NCBI GenBank assembly: GCA_016787565.1
Contig: JAEUUG010000004.1
Coordinates: 451,827-515,826, forward strand
Length of the DNA: 64,000 nt
Source of the DNA: Cyclobacteriaceae bacterium
Lineage (GTDB): Bacteria; Bacteroidota; Bacteroidia; Cytophagales; Cyclobacteriaceae
Direction of reading: 5' to 3'
The position numbers and the translations under genes were made by a program. Below the pieces are notes generated by a model. It worked only from the letters and a program-made list of their open reading frames with translations. It did no database searches and was not told the DNA's origin. Below, one piece after another: positions 45,267 to 53,040 of the stretch (its first letter is position 1; each line of letters starts with the position of its first letter).

Positions 45267-45614
45267 GTCACCGTTGTAAGATCTTAAATAAGTGATGTTG
45301 GCTGTTGCCGGACTGTTTTTATTCAGGGTAATTTTTGAAATTCTCTTATGACCTTCCATAAATACTCCTCCGGCTGATTTTGATTCTTCATCCGGTGAAT
45401 TACCCTTTACAGTAAGTCCATCGATAAACTTGCTCAAGAACTTAAAGATATCGATGAGCTGCTCGGCTTTCAGAATGTCATCGTCCTTTTCAAATAATCT
45501 TGAATTCGGGTTAAGATCCAGTTCGATAAAATGCGATCCTTCTAATTTGGAATTGGCGGCATTTACCCGCAGTACAAACTGCAGATCGCCTTGGGAGTAG
45601 GGGTTTGTTGGCAT
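45246..45614 (-). CDS. Hypothetical 122-aa protein of the sigma/CHAT module
   Basis: A soluble protein without signal peptide. Its N-terminal half is beta-rich (LQFVLRVN, SHFIELDLNP), followed by an amphipathic helix (AEQLIDIFKFLSKFIDGL) and a C-terminal beta segment. No family is recognised. It is 33 nt downstream of the anti-sigma-like gene on the same strand and its last 21 nt overlap the end of the CHAT gene. The operon position suggests a function with the sigma factor or as a protease partner or substrate. Confidence 0.6.
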   Translation of the reverse strand: MPTNPYSQGDLQFVLRVNAANSKLEGSHFIELDLNPNSRLFEKDDDILKAEQLIDIFKFLSKFIDGLTVKGNSPDEESKSAGGVFMEGHKRISKITLNKNSPATANITYLRSYNGDLRPPGR

Positions 45615-45647
45615 AGCACAAGATATTTAGGGTTTAAGAAAATTGAT

Positions 45648-46376
45648 TCAGTCAACTTTTTTTAATAATTCCTTCGCCTTTATAGCATACGAAATTTCAG
45701 TCTCACCCAGTTCTTTCCAAATCGTTCGTGCTTTTTCAACATCACCGCTTTTGAGGTAACACAGGCCCAGATACCACTTCGCCTGTATATCATAATCGTC
45801 AAACTCTGTGTATAAGGTAATAAAATTATTTTTTGCTTCGGTGGTATTATCCAACATTAAGTTTGCATTACCTAACAACAGTAATATTCCAGGCTCCTTA
45901 TTTTCCGCCAATAAAGATTTGAAAAGAGTGGCCGCAAGTTTATAATCACCTTGTTCATAAGCCTGAAAGGCTACCGTGCGTTCCGTGGGATTAATATTAC
46001 TTCTTGTTGTGGCCTCTATACTGACATAGGGTTTAAAGTAAGCCAGGTATAACTTTTCGGGCGATTGGGATGTGCTTTGATAAACCCAAACCCCAAGAGC
46101 ACAGATCAGCGATGCCGCAGCAGCGTAGTACCATCGGAAACGGTTTGGTGTTTGTTTTTTGGCGGATATAGACTTTTCAATATCTTTTAAATAAAGAAGG
46201 TCTTTTTGTAGCCCCTGTAACCGTATTCCCTCAATAATGGTTTTCTCCTGGAGGTAAAGCAATTTGAAATCAGTATCGGTCAAGAGTCGTTTGTTGACGA
46301 TGGTCAGTTCTTCCTCGCTGATTTCGTTGTCAACAAACTTTTCGATGAGGCGAATATCGTATTCACTGTTGTTCAT
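45648..46376 (-). CDS. Anti-sigma-like one-TM protein with periplasmic TPR domain
   Basis: From the Met at 46376 the protein has 242 residues. About 1-65 resemble the helical anti-sigma N-terminus (IEKFVDNEISEEELTIVNKRL). A basic stretch (KKQTPNRFRW) precedes one transmembrane helix (YYAAAASLICALGVWVYQS). The C-terminal ~145 residues carry two to three TPR units (YEQGDYKLAATLFKSLL, GDVEKARTIWKELGE). Positive-inside topology puts the N-terminus in the cytoplasm and TPRs in the periplasm. The start overlaps the sigma gene by 14 nt, the classical sigma/anti-sigma coupling. An upstream Met at 46415 is possible but overlaps more. Confidence 0.72.
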   Translation of the reverse strand: MNNSEYDIRLIEKFVDNEISEEELTIVNKRLLTDTDFKLLYLQEKTIIEGIRLQGLQKDLLYLKDIEKSISAKKQTPNRFRWYYAAAASLICALGVWVYQSTSQSPEKLYLAYFKPYVSIEATTRSNINPTERTVAFQAYEQGDYKLAATLFKSLLAENKEPGILLLLGNANLMLDNTTEAKNNFITLYTEFDDYDIQAKWYLGLCYLKSGDVEKARTIWKELGETEISYAIKAKELLKKVD

Positions 46377-46944
46377 GGCTAATGGCTGTTGTAAGTTTCG
46401 TAAATTCCCGTTCAACTATTTTTCGGAGCCTGGCCATACATTTGCATTTCTGGTTTTTGGCTGTCTCGGCATTTTTATAGTCCAGTTGCGTTGCAATATC
46501 TTCCATCGTTTTTCTTTCATAATAGAAGAGTTCAATTAATTGGCGGCAGGGTTCTCCTAATTTCAGCAAAGCATTTTTTACAGCTTGTGCCTTATCTTCC
46601 TCCAGTGTTATTTCCGTTTCATCGATTAAAAATTCCTTGAACCATTTCTCCTGATCAATTGGAGTATTTTTGTTTTGCTTCCGTATGGTTTCCAGCGCGA
46701 TGTTTTTTCCTATTCCGTACAAATAAGTCTTAACACTGCTGACCAATCGTTCTAGTTTACCCTGCCTCACATTATCATAAAATATCAGAATGGTTACCTG
46801 GTAAATGTCTTTGCTATCATCGATTGAGCAGTGGTATTCTTTCATGATCCACTGAATGAACTCCAGGCGGTATTCTTCATAGATCAGTCCGAGTTCGGCC
46901 TGACCGCCATTTTTAATCTTACTAAGGAGTTCGTTCTGTATCAT
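46363..46944 (-). CDS. ECF-type sigma-70 family RNA polymerase sigma factor
   Basis: A 193-residue sigma factor with region 2 (DSKDIYQVTILIFYDNV, then VKTYLYGIGKNIALETIRKQ) and region 4 (LGEPCRQLIELFYYERKTMEDIATQL with a helix-turn-helix ending KNQKCKCMARLRK). Regions 1.1 and 3 are lacking, as expected for ECF factors. Several Cys near the C-terminus (KCKCM) are noted. It is the first gene of the sigma/anti-sigma/122-aa unit, with an inverted GTAACCC pair upstream, and is divergent from a secreted PepSY-like protein. Confidence 0.88.
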   Translation of the reverse strand: MIQNELLSKIKNGGQAELGLIYEEYRLEFIQWIMKEYHCSIDDSKDIYQVTILIFYDNVRQGKLERLVSSVKTYLYGIGKNIALETIRKQNKNTPIDQEKWFKEFLIDETEITLEEDKAQAVKNALLKLGEPCRQLIELFYYERKTMEDIATQLDYKNAETAKNQKCKCMARLRKIVEREFTKLTTAISHEQQ

Positions 46945-46975
46945 GATTCGGGCTTAATGATGGCAAGCCGCGGAT

Positions 46976-47022
46976 GTAACCCATTAAAGATAAATTTTTT
47001 TTAAATCTGCCGGAAGGGTTAC
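46976..47022. promoter_or_regulatory. Divergent inverted pair of GTAACCC elements, candidate ECF -35 sites
   Basis: GTAACCC occurs at 46976-46982 on the plus strand and at 47016-47022 on the minus strand (read as GGGTTAC), separated by a 33-nt AT-rich spacer. Each points toward one of the two divergent genes (PepSY-like to the right, sigma factor to the left). A GTAAC-type -35 would fit an ECF sigma target, so both genes could be in the sigma regulon. Inference from position and symmetry only. Confidence 0.4.
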
Positions 47023-47101
47023 TTCACCGGGTTCGTTTCATAAAGGGCACAGAAACTTAAGTTTTGGTTTTAATCAACTCTCAACAAAAAAACAAAAGAT
47101 C

Positions 47102-47611
47102 ATGAAAAAGACCCTCACCTCCGCAGCAGTACTCATGTTACTGTGTCTGAACAACCTCGTAGCTCAAGATAAGCTTCATGTAAGTTCAACTGTATCAAAA
47201 AAGTTTGAAACTGAATTTTCCGGTGCTACCAACGTACGGTGGGAAAAAATTAAAGGTGCTGTTATAGCCCGTTTTAACTACCATGGCGATTTCAACCTTG
47301 CCTACTTCACGGAAAGCGGGGAGATTATCTCCACCGGAAGGAAGATCAAAGACGTTAGCCAGTTGCCATTATCCGTTCAGAAGGGAATGGCCAATGAACA
47401 AGCTCGTTGTGAGAAAAAATTCGGCCCCGTTGCCTTAGGGGCTGTCTACGAAATGAATGAAGGAACTGAGACCTACTACTATGTTCCATTTCAAAATGGA
47501 GAAGTAGCACTGATGTATTCAATTTCCAGTGGCGGTAGTTCTTCCTTGCGCAGAAAAGAACTGATCTCGAGTCCGATCAGTACGAACTCGGCTCTCGCCA
47601 GAAATAAATAG
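47102..47611 (+). CDS. Secreted PepSY-like (BLIP-like) protein
   Basis: A 169-residue protein with signal peptide (cut near LVA-QDK). The segment FSGATNVRWEKIKGAVIARF is the signature of PepSY-like proteins common in Bacteroidota, followed by a second beta unit (FGPVALGAVYEMNEGTETYYYVPFQNGEV). Such proteins may inhibit proteases or bind envelope components; function is not established. It is divergent from the ECF sigma gene and followed by a terminator, so it is monocistronic. Confidence 0.7.
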   Translation: MKKTLTSAAVLMLLCLNNLVAQDKLHVSSTVSKKFETEFSGATNVRWEKIKGAVIARFNYHGDFNLAYFTESGEIISTGRKIKDVSQLPLSVQKGMANEQARCEKKFGPVALGAVYEMNEGTETYYYVPFQNGEVALMYSISSGGSSSLRRKELISSPISTNSALARNK

Positions 47612-47631
47612 TGTTGGCAATAATCCAAATT

Positions 47632-47662
47632 GGGCAGACTCTTAACCGGGTTTGCCCTTTTT
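47632..47662 (+). terminator. Terminator after the PepSY-like gene
   Basis: An 8-bp stem with one G-U pair (GGGCAGAC 47632-47639, GTTTGCCC 47650-47657), a 10-nt loop and T run 47658-47662. It begins 20 nt after the stop. Confidence 0.75.
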
Positions 47663-47677
47663 GACTTAACTGTATTA

Positions 47678-47887
47678 ATGATGTATACCATACAGGAAAA
47701 AATGATACTCTCACTGGTAGCCAGTGGACTATCCGCACCAGAAATTGCTGAAGTACTGAATTTAAATATTCATGCGGTTTCTGTTCACCGAAAGAATTTA
47801 CTGCGCAAGTTGGGTGGATTGAAAGATGAGGGTGAAGATGAAAGACTAGAACCTCAGCGTAAATACAGTCTTCACATCGGGTTCTGA
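47678..47887 (+). CDS. Small LuxR-type helix-turn-helix protein
   Basis: From ATG at 47678 a 69-residue protein consists almost only of a LuxR/GerE HTH: EKMILSLVASGLSAPEIAEV and LNLNIHAVSVHRKNLLRKLG. The in-frame ATG at 47630 would run through the preceding terminator and is rejected. The 3' end overlaps the convergent kinase gene by 42 nt, and the last ~20 residues are charged and not part of the domain. It may be a small stand-alone regulator or the remnant of a longer LuxR protein. Confidence 0.5.
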   Translation: MMYTIQEKMILSLVASGLSAPEIAEVLNLNIHAVSVHRKNLLRKLGGLKDEGEDERLEPQRKYSLHIGF

Positions 47888-49201
47888 CTCAACTGAAATA
47901 GATCCATTATGCATTTGCATGATCTGCCGTGATAAACTCAATCCAATGCCGGAGCCTGTTCGTTTTGTCGTGTAGAAAGGCACGAATATTTTCTCAATAG
48001 CTTCTTTAATGATGCCTGCGCCATTGTCAATCACTTCAACTTTTACGGAGTTCTCATCATACCTTCCAATTAACTGCAGGGTAGGATTTTTTGTTTCGAC
48101 CAGTGCCTCAATGGCATTCTTTAGCAGGTTGATCAGTACTTGTTCAATCATTTCCACATCGGCCTGTATGGTAAGATATTCAGAGGAGCATGTAGCCTCA
48201 AAGCGAATATTGGTTTTCTTTAATTCGGTTTTCATGAGTTGGGCAACGTGTTCGATTAAATCTTTCAGCAGGACGTTCGCCAGTTTCGGCTTTGGCAGGG
48301 AAGTGTATTCCCGGTAGGCATCAATAAACTTGATCAATCCTTTACTCCTATTTTCGATGGTACTGAGACCTTCGCGCAAATCATCAGCACCTTCGTCTTT
48401 TAATTCATAGTGATTTTCTTTGCGCACCATATCGTGATCCAGTATTTCGCGAAGCGTAGACGTTAGTGAGGAAATGGGTGTAATGGAATTCATGATTTCA
48501 TGTCGTAGCACACGCGTCAGGTTTTGCCAGGCTTCCAATTCCTGCTTCTGCAGTTCGGGTTGAATATTTTGAAGCGTTATCAGTTTAACATCGGCTCCGC
48601 GGATACGCAACTCAGAAGATTGAATGGTCAAGTATAGATCGTTACTTCCTTTATACAATTCACTCTTTCCTGGTGCTGCAGCCCGTATGGCTTGATAGAG
48701 TTTGGGATTGAGCTGTTCAAGTTCGTGAATGTTTTTCAAGGCCGATGCGGTGCCCATAAAACGTTTTGCATTGGCGTTAATGAGTTGAATGTTGCCGTTG
48801 TCATCAAATGAAAGCAAACCGGTGCGCACTTGCTGTACCACGGTGTTGAGGTATTGCCAATGTTCTTCTTTTTCTGACCGTGCTTTCCGGAAGGCTTCCA
48901 GCACTTCATTAAAAGCAATATTCAGGTCTTTAAAACTTTTTCCAAGTTTGTGATCAGCCGTAAATCCTGAAAGGAAATCAGAATATTTAATCGATTCCAG
49001 AAAACGCGTTAGTTTTCGATTGGTCTGGCTAATGAACCTGAAGATTTCGGCAAGCTGTAAAAGAATAATGACACCAGTAAGGATGGCTGCAAAGAGCATG
49101 TTGGGCCGTGTAACCATGTACAGAAATAAGGACATGGATATTCCCAGAAAAATGGTGCGTATAAATACGCGAGCGCGGAAATCACGAAAACCGAGGTTCA
49201 A
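47846..49201 (-). CDS. NtrY/NtrB-like membrane sensor histidine kinase
   Basis: Two N-terminal transmembrane helices (about 15-55), a linker, a PAS domain (about 115-215), HisKA with His234 in VLRHEIMNSITP, and a HATPase domain (LINLLKNAIEAL, VIDNGAGI, RTGSGIGLSLSRQ). The HExxN motif after the phosphoacceptor is typical for kinases that partner NtrC-type regulators. It is directly downstream of such a regulator (65-nt gap) and presumably phosphorylates it to control the divergent ABC efflux operon. Confidence 0.88.
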   Translation of the reverse strand: MNLGFRDFRARVFIRTIFLGISMSLFLYMVTRPNMLFAAILTGVIILLQLAEIFRFISQTNRKLTRFLESIKYSDFLSGFTADHKLGKSFKDLNIAFNEVLEAFRKARSEKEEHWQYLNTVVQQVRTGLLSFDDNGNIQLINANAKRFMGTASALKNIHELEQLNPKLYQAIRAAAPGKSELYKGSNDLYLTIQSSELRIRGADVKLITLQNIQPELQKQELEAWQNLTRVLRHEIMNSITPISSLTSTLREILDHDMVRKENHYELKDEGADDLREGLSTIENRSKGLIKFIDAYREYTSLPKPKLANVLLKDLIEHVAQLMKTELKKTNIRFEATCSSEYLTIQADVEMIEQVLINLLKNAIEALVETKNPTLQLIGRYDENSVKVEVIDNGAGIIKEAIEKIFVPFYTTKRTGSGIGLSLSRQIMQMHNGSISVESEPDVKTVFTLRF

Positions 49202-49217
49202 AGCTTGCCAGTTATAA

Positions 49218-49251
49218 GTTGCAAGTTACAGGCGTGTCTGAAACTTGCAAC
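49218..49251. repeat. Inverted repeat between regulator and kinase genes
   Basis: GTTGCAAGTT (49218-49227) and AACTTGCAAC (49242-49251) form a perfect 10-bp inverted repeat with a 14-nt loop, extendable by three pairs with a 1-nt bulge. The TTGCAAGTT core also occurs in the repeat at 29359-29407. It could attenuate the kinase relative to the regulator or belong to a REP-like family. Confidence 0.5.
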
Positions 49252-49266
49252 CTTAAACCAAATTAG

Positions 49267-50652
49267 TTAAAGTCCATATTTCTCGAGCCTTCTGTACAGT
49301 GAGGATCGTGTTAATCCAAGTTCAGAAGCTGCCTGTGTAATGTTGCCATTGTATTTTTTAAGCACTTTACGAATGAGAAGTTTTTCGACCTCTTCCAGGT
49401 TATATTGTTCAAGGCTTAATTGACCGTCTTCTTTCCCGGCAGAAGCGGTGAGATTAAAATCTTCAGGTTGTAAAATACTGGCATTGCTGAGAATGACAGC
49501 ACGTTCAATAGCGTGCTGGAGCTCGCGTATATTGCCGGGCCAATTGTGTTTGTGCATACGGGTCATGGCCGATTCGCTTATCCGCACTACATTTTTTTCG
49601 TACTTGGTGGCGTAGTGCTTGAGAAAGTAATTTGCCAGTAGTGGAATATCTTCAAACCTGTCGCGTAGGGAAGGGATTTCAATTTCAATTGTATTGATGC
49701 GATACAGCAAATCCTGGCGGAAACGATTTTCTTTCACCATATCATATAACGGCATATTGGTTGCGCAAATCAGCCGAATATCTACGGGCGTTTCCTTGTT
49801 GGCTCCGACACGACTCACTTTTCTGTTTTGTAAAACGGTAAGCAGTTTGGCCTGTAAGGGCATGGATAGATTTCCGATTTCATCGAGAAATAGTGTGCCG
49901 TTATTCGCCAGTTCAAATCGGCCGGCACGATCTTCTTTCGCATCGGTAAACGATCCCTTCTTATGACCAAAGAGTTCGGTTTCAAAAAGTGTTTCGGTAA
50001 TTGAACCAAGATCAACGCTTACAAAGTTTTCGTTTTGGCGAGATGAGTTGCGATGTATGGCCCGTGCAATTAATTCTTTGCCAGTTCCGTTTTCACCGAG
50101 AATCAAAACATTTGCATCGGTTTTAGCTACGCGATCAATAGTCTGAAAAATGCGTTGCATAGCAAGGCTTTGACCGATGATTTCACTGTATCGCTCGTTG
50201 AGTGCATGGTTTATTGCATGATTTTTAATTTTTAGGTTTTCTACTTCATCGCGCGATTCGCGTAGCCGCATGGCGGAATAGAGTGTAGCCAGTAATTTTT
50301 CATTTTCCCACGGTTTTAAAACAAAGTCGGTGGCACCTGCTTTAATGGCTTTCACTGCCATCTGAATATCGCCATAAGCGGTAATTAGCACGACCACGGC
50401 TGAGGGATCGAGTTGCAAGATTTTCTCCAGCCAGTAGTAACCTTCACTTCCGCTGCTCACATCTTTTGTAAAATTCATGTCAAGCAGAATCACATCATAA
50501 TCTTCGTTATTCATCAAGGATGGAATCGCTTCGGGATTTTTTTCAATATCAACTTGAACGAAGTGCCTTTTCAGATGCATCTTGGCGGCTTTCAGAAGAT
50601 CTTCGTTGTCGTCTACGATGAGTATTTTTCCGTGCTTGTTTTCAGCCATCAT
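49267..50652 (-). CDS. NtrC-type sigma-54-dependent response regulator
   Basis: From the Met at 50652 (or 50649) the 461-residue protein has a receiver domain with Asp58 (VILLDMNFT), a central AAA+ domain with Walker A GENGTGKE and Walker B-like LFLDEIGNL, and a Fis-type C-terminal HTH (ITQAASELGLTRSSLYRRL). The sigma-54 contact loop reads GSFTDA instead of the canonical GAFTGA. The in-frame start at 50721 adds 23 residues without domain support. It precedes the kinase gene and is divergent from the ABC efflux operon, whose upstream region contains two matching palindromes. Confidence 0.9.
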   Translation of the reverse strand: MMAENKHGKILIVDDNEDLLKAAKMHLKRHFVQVDIEKNPEAIPSLMNNEDYDVILLDMNFTKDVSSGSEGYYWLEKILQLDPSAVVVLITAYGDIQMAVKAIKAGATDFVLKPWENEKLLATLYSAMRLRESRDEVENLKIKNHAINHALNERYSEIIGQSLAMQRIFQTIDRVAKTDANVLILGENGTGKELIARAIHRNSSRQNENFVSVDLGSITETLFETELFGHKKGSFTDAKEDRAGRFELANNGTLFLDEIGNLSMPLQAKLLTVLQNRKVSRVGANKETPVDIRLICATNMPLYDMVKENRFRQDLLYRINTIEIEIPSLRDRFEDIPLLANYFLKHYATKYEKNVVRISESAMTRMHKHNWPGNIRELQHAIERAVILSNASILQPEDFNLTASAGKEDGQLSLEQYNLEEVEKLLIRKVLKKYNGNITQAASELGLTRSSLYRRLEKYGL

Positions 50653-50796
50653 GCAGGGGTGTTTAAAGTTTAAGTTCTGAACGCTGACCGTTACCGGCCT
50701 GTTTTGTCCGCTGGTGGGCAAAGCCTATACCGAAAACATAAAACCTCGCCTCGGCCTTAAATATAGAATTTTGATCTGTTTCGTGATAGCATTTTA

Positions 50797-50831
50797 TGTT
50801 CGCATACGGACATAAGCGTTCACATATGAAC
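50797..50831 (+). promoter_or_regulatory. Two tandem palindromic enhancer-like sites for the sigma-54 activator
   Basis: TGTTCGCATACGGACA (50797-50812, one arm mismatch) and GTTCACATATGAAC (50818-50831, perfect) share the form GTTCrCATAyGrAC. Their centres are 20 bp apart, about two helical turns, and lie about 63 and 83 bp upstream of the sigma-54-like -24 element. This is the usual layout of enhancer sites for NtrC-type dimers. Confidence 0.7.
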
Positions 50832-50884
50832 CAGAATTATTCATTTTTAAATGGTTTATATGCCTAAAAACAGGGTTATGCCGG

Positions 50885-50901
50885 TTGGCACGCTTGTTGG
50901 C
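50885..50901 (+). promoter_or_regulatory. Sigma-54-like promoter for the ABC efflux operon
   Basis: TTGGCACG at 50885-50892 is a full -24 element. TTGGC at 50897-50901 stands at the -12 position (consensus TTGC), either with G in place of C or with one extra base of spacing. The adaptor start codon is 34 nt downstream. Confidence 0.65.
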
Positions 50902-50934
50902 AACCGAGGTGTGATTGTGTAACTGAACAAACGG

Positions 50935-52182
50935 ATGGATCGTCAGATTAAAAAGAAAAACTGGACATTAAAACGAATCGCCACCTATGGCGGCATTGGG
51001 GCTTTTGTACTTTTTGTTGCTTATCAATTCATCTTTGCCGATAGGCGCTCAAAGTTGAAAGTTGAAAAAGATAAAATCACCATTTCAACTGTTCAGCGCG
51101 GTGTCTTTCAGGAGTTCATTCCACAAACCGGAACAGTAGAACCCAGTCGTACCGTTTACCTCGATGCGGTTGAAGGCGGTACTATCAAGCGCGTAGTTGC
51201 CGAAAGTGGTGCCATGCTAAAGGCTGGCGATGTAATTTTGGAATTGAGCAACCTAAACCGCGAGTTAAGTGTCTTAAGTCAGGAGGCCCAGCTAAGCGAA
51301 AGTATCAACCGAACGCGCGATACCCGCTTAGGCATAACCCGAAATGATCTCGAACAACGGCAGACGCTGGCGCTCATTGACAACCAGTTGCAAATTTTAG
51401 AGCCTCAATATTTGCGGCAGAAGCAACTCTATGAAAAAAAGCTGATCTCTAAACAGGAATTTGAAAAGACTGAAGCAGATTATAGATACAATTTGGAACG
51501 GAAGCGAATTACGTATGAAGTTTACAAGAACGATTCGGTTGATCGCCTGCGGCAGATTCGCGAAATCAATGCATCTGAGAAACGTATGAGTTTAAACCTG
51601 GATGGAGTTGGGCGAATATTAGACAACCTCATTATACGAGCACCCATTGATGGGCAGCTTTCGCGGCCCCAACTGGATGTCGGACAAAATATCAACATTG
51701 GTCAGCGTCTTGGGCAGATTGATATTGTAGGGAGTTATAAGGTAAAAGTGCCCATTGACGAGTTGTACTTACCGAGAATCTCCACAGGGCTCCATGCTAC
51801 TACCACATTTAATAATAGAGATTATGAACTGGAGATCACCTACATCTACCCGACAATTCAGAGTGGAAGATTTGAGGTAGACATGCATTTTATTGGTGAA
51901 ACACCCCAAGGTATACGCAGAGGGCAATCATTGCGCCTCCGCATTGAACTGGGGCAGTCTTCTGAAGAATTATTACTCCCTGTTGGAGGATTTTATAAAG
52001 ATACCGGAGGCAATTGGGTTTATGTGCTGGAAGATGGTAACCGAGCGGTTAAAAAAAGCATCAAACTCGGCAGAAAGAATACGGAGAATTTTGAAGTGAT
52101 GGAAGGATTAAAGCCCGGGGATAAGGTAATTACCTCATCGTATGAAAACTTTGGAACAAACGAGGTGCTCATTCTTAATTAG
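50935..52182 (+). CDS. HlyD/MFP-type periplasmic adaptor of an ABC efflux system
   Basis: A 415-residue adaptor with one N-terminal transmembrane helix (about 18-36), a lipoyl/barrel-sandwich hybrid domain split around a long alpha-hairpin (about 110-215), a beta-barrel domain, and a membrane-proximal domain (VMEGLKPGDKVITS). It should link the inner-membrane permeases to an outer-membrane channel. No TolC homologue is in this window. First gene of the operon controlled by the sigma-54-like promoter; the ATPase gene starts 78 nt later. Confidence 0.88.
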   Translation: MDRQIKKKNWTLKRIATYGGIGAFVLFVAYQFIFADRRSKLKVEKDKITISTVQRGVFQEFIPQTGTVEPSRTVYLDAVEGGTIKRVVAESGAMLKAGDVILELSNLNRELSVLSQEAQLSESINRTRDTRLGITRNDLEQRQTLALIDNQLQILEPQYLRQKQLYEKKLISKQEFEKTEADYRYNLERKRITYEVYKNDSVDRLRQIREINASEKRMSLNLDGVGRILDNLIIRAPIDGQLSRPQLDVGQNINIGQRLGQIDIVGSYKVKVPIDELYLPRISTGLHATTTFNNRDYELEITYIYPTIQSGRFEVDMHFIGETPQGIRRGQSLRLRIELGQSSEELLLPVGGFYKDTGGNWVYVLEDGNRAVKKSIKLGRKNTENFEVMEGLKPGDKVITSSYENFGTNEVLILN

Positions 52183-52260
52183 TACAATGATGTAACCTTT
52201 TGTTTGAAAAACAGTACTAGACCATTACTACATTTATCAAAAATTGAAACCAAATACGCC

Positions 52261-52950
52261 ATGATAAAATTAAAGAATCTCGAAAAAGTCTACACCACAG
52301 AAGAAGTTGAGACCACCGCACTAAATAACATCAACCTGGAAATTAAGGATGGAGAATTTGTTGCCATCATGGGACCATCCGGATGCGGTAAATCTACCCT
52401 TTTGAACATACTGGGCTTACTGGATAATCCTTCCAGCGGAGAATATTATTTTGGTGAACATGAAGTTGCCAAGTATACTGAACGTTCGCGCGCTCAATTG
52501 CGAAAGGGTTCGATTGGTTTTGTATTTCAGAGCTTTAACCTTATCGATGAACTCACGGTTTTCGAAAATGTAGAACTCCCATTACTGTACATGAAAGTGC
52601 CATCGGCTGAACGTAAACAGCGTGTTGAGGAAGTGTTAGAACGGATGAACATCATGCACCGCAGAAACCACTTTCCGCAGCAATTATCGGGTGGACAGCA
52701 ACAACGTGTTGCCATATCCCGTGCTATTGTTGCTAAACCTCGTGTTATACTGGCCGATGAACCCACTGGTAACCTCGATTCTGCAAATGGTGAAGAGGTA
52801 ATGAAACTATTATCGCAGTTGAATGAGGAAGGAACTACGGTGATCATGGTAACGCACTCTCCGTACGATGCCAATTATGCACACCGCATCATCAACTTGT
52901 TTGATGGAAAAGTAGTGACTGAAAATATCAAGGAGCAATTCCACATTTAG
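52261..52950 (+). CDS. MacB/LolD-type ABC transporter ATP-binding protein
   Basis: From ATG at 52261 the 229-residue protein has Walker [10 protein letters not shown] (38-46), Q-loop FQSF, signature [14 protein letters not shown], Walker [10 protein letters not shown] and the H-loop VTHS. An in-frame ATG at 52204 would add 19 residues before the normal first strand. It belongs to the MacB/FtsE/LolD branch of mechanotransmission ABC proteins and should energise the two permeases downstream. Confidence 0.92.
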   Translation: MIKLKNLEKVYTTEEVETTALNNINLEIKDGEFVAIMGPSGCGKSTLLNILGLLDNPSSGEYYFGEHEVAKYTERSRAQLRKGSIGFVFQSFNLIDELTVFENVELPLLYMKVPSAERKQRVEEVLERMNIMHRRNHFPQQLSGGQQQRVAISRAIVAKPRVILADEPTGNLDSANGEEVMKLLSQLNEEGTTVIMVTHSPYDANYAHRIINLFDGKVVTENIKEQFHI

Positions 52951-53007
52951 TACCGGTACAATTGCCTGACTGGAGCAGTTCTTAAACAGGTGGTTGGTTG
53001 GGCTATT

Positions 53008-53040
53008 AAACTCCCCGTACTTATCGGGGAGTTTCTTTTT
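53008..53040 (+). terminator. Strong terminator between the ABC ATPase and the permease genes
   Basis: A perfect 10-bp stem (AAACTCCCCG 53008-53017, CGGGGAGTTT 53025-53034) with a 7-nt loop and trailing T residues to 53040. The rest of the 243-nt gap (52951-53193) shows no ORF or clear promoter. Confidence 0.8.

Noticed and set aside
42285..46944. Type III-E CRISPR (Craspase) locus
   Set aside because: The CHAT/TPR and sigma genes recall that system, but there is no gRAMP-like gene, no Cas1/2 and no repeat array in the window, and the CHAT protein has a signal peptide.
47630..47677. Longer start for the LuxR-type gene
   Set aside because: This stretch is the terminator of the PepSY-like gene; the Met at 47678 lies directly before the HTH.
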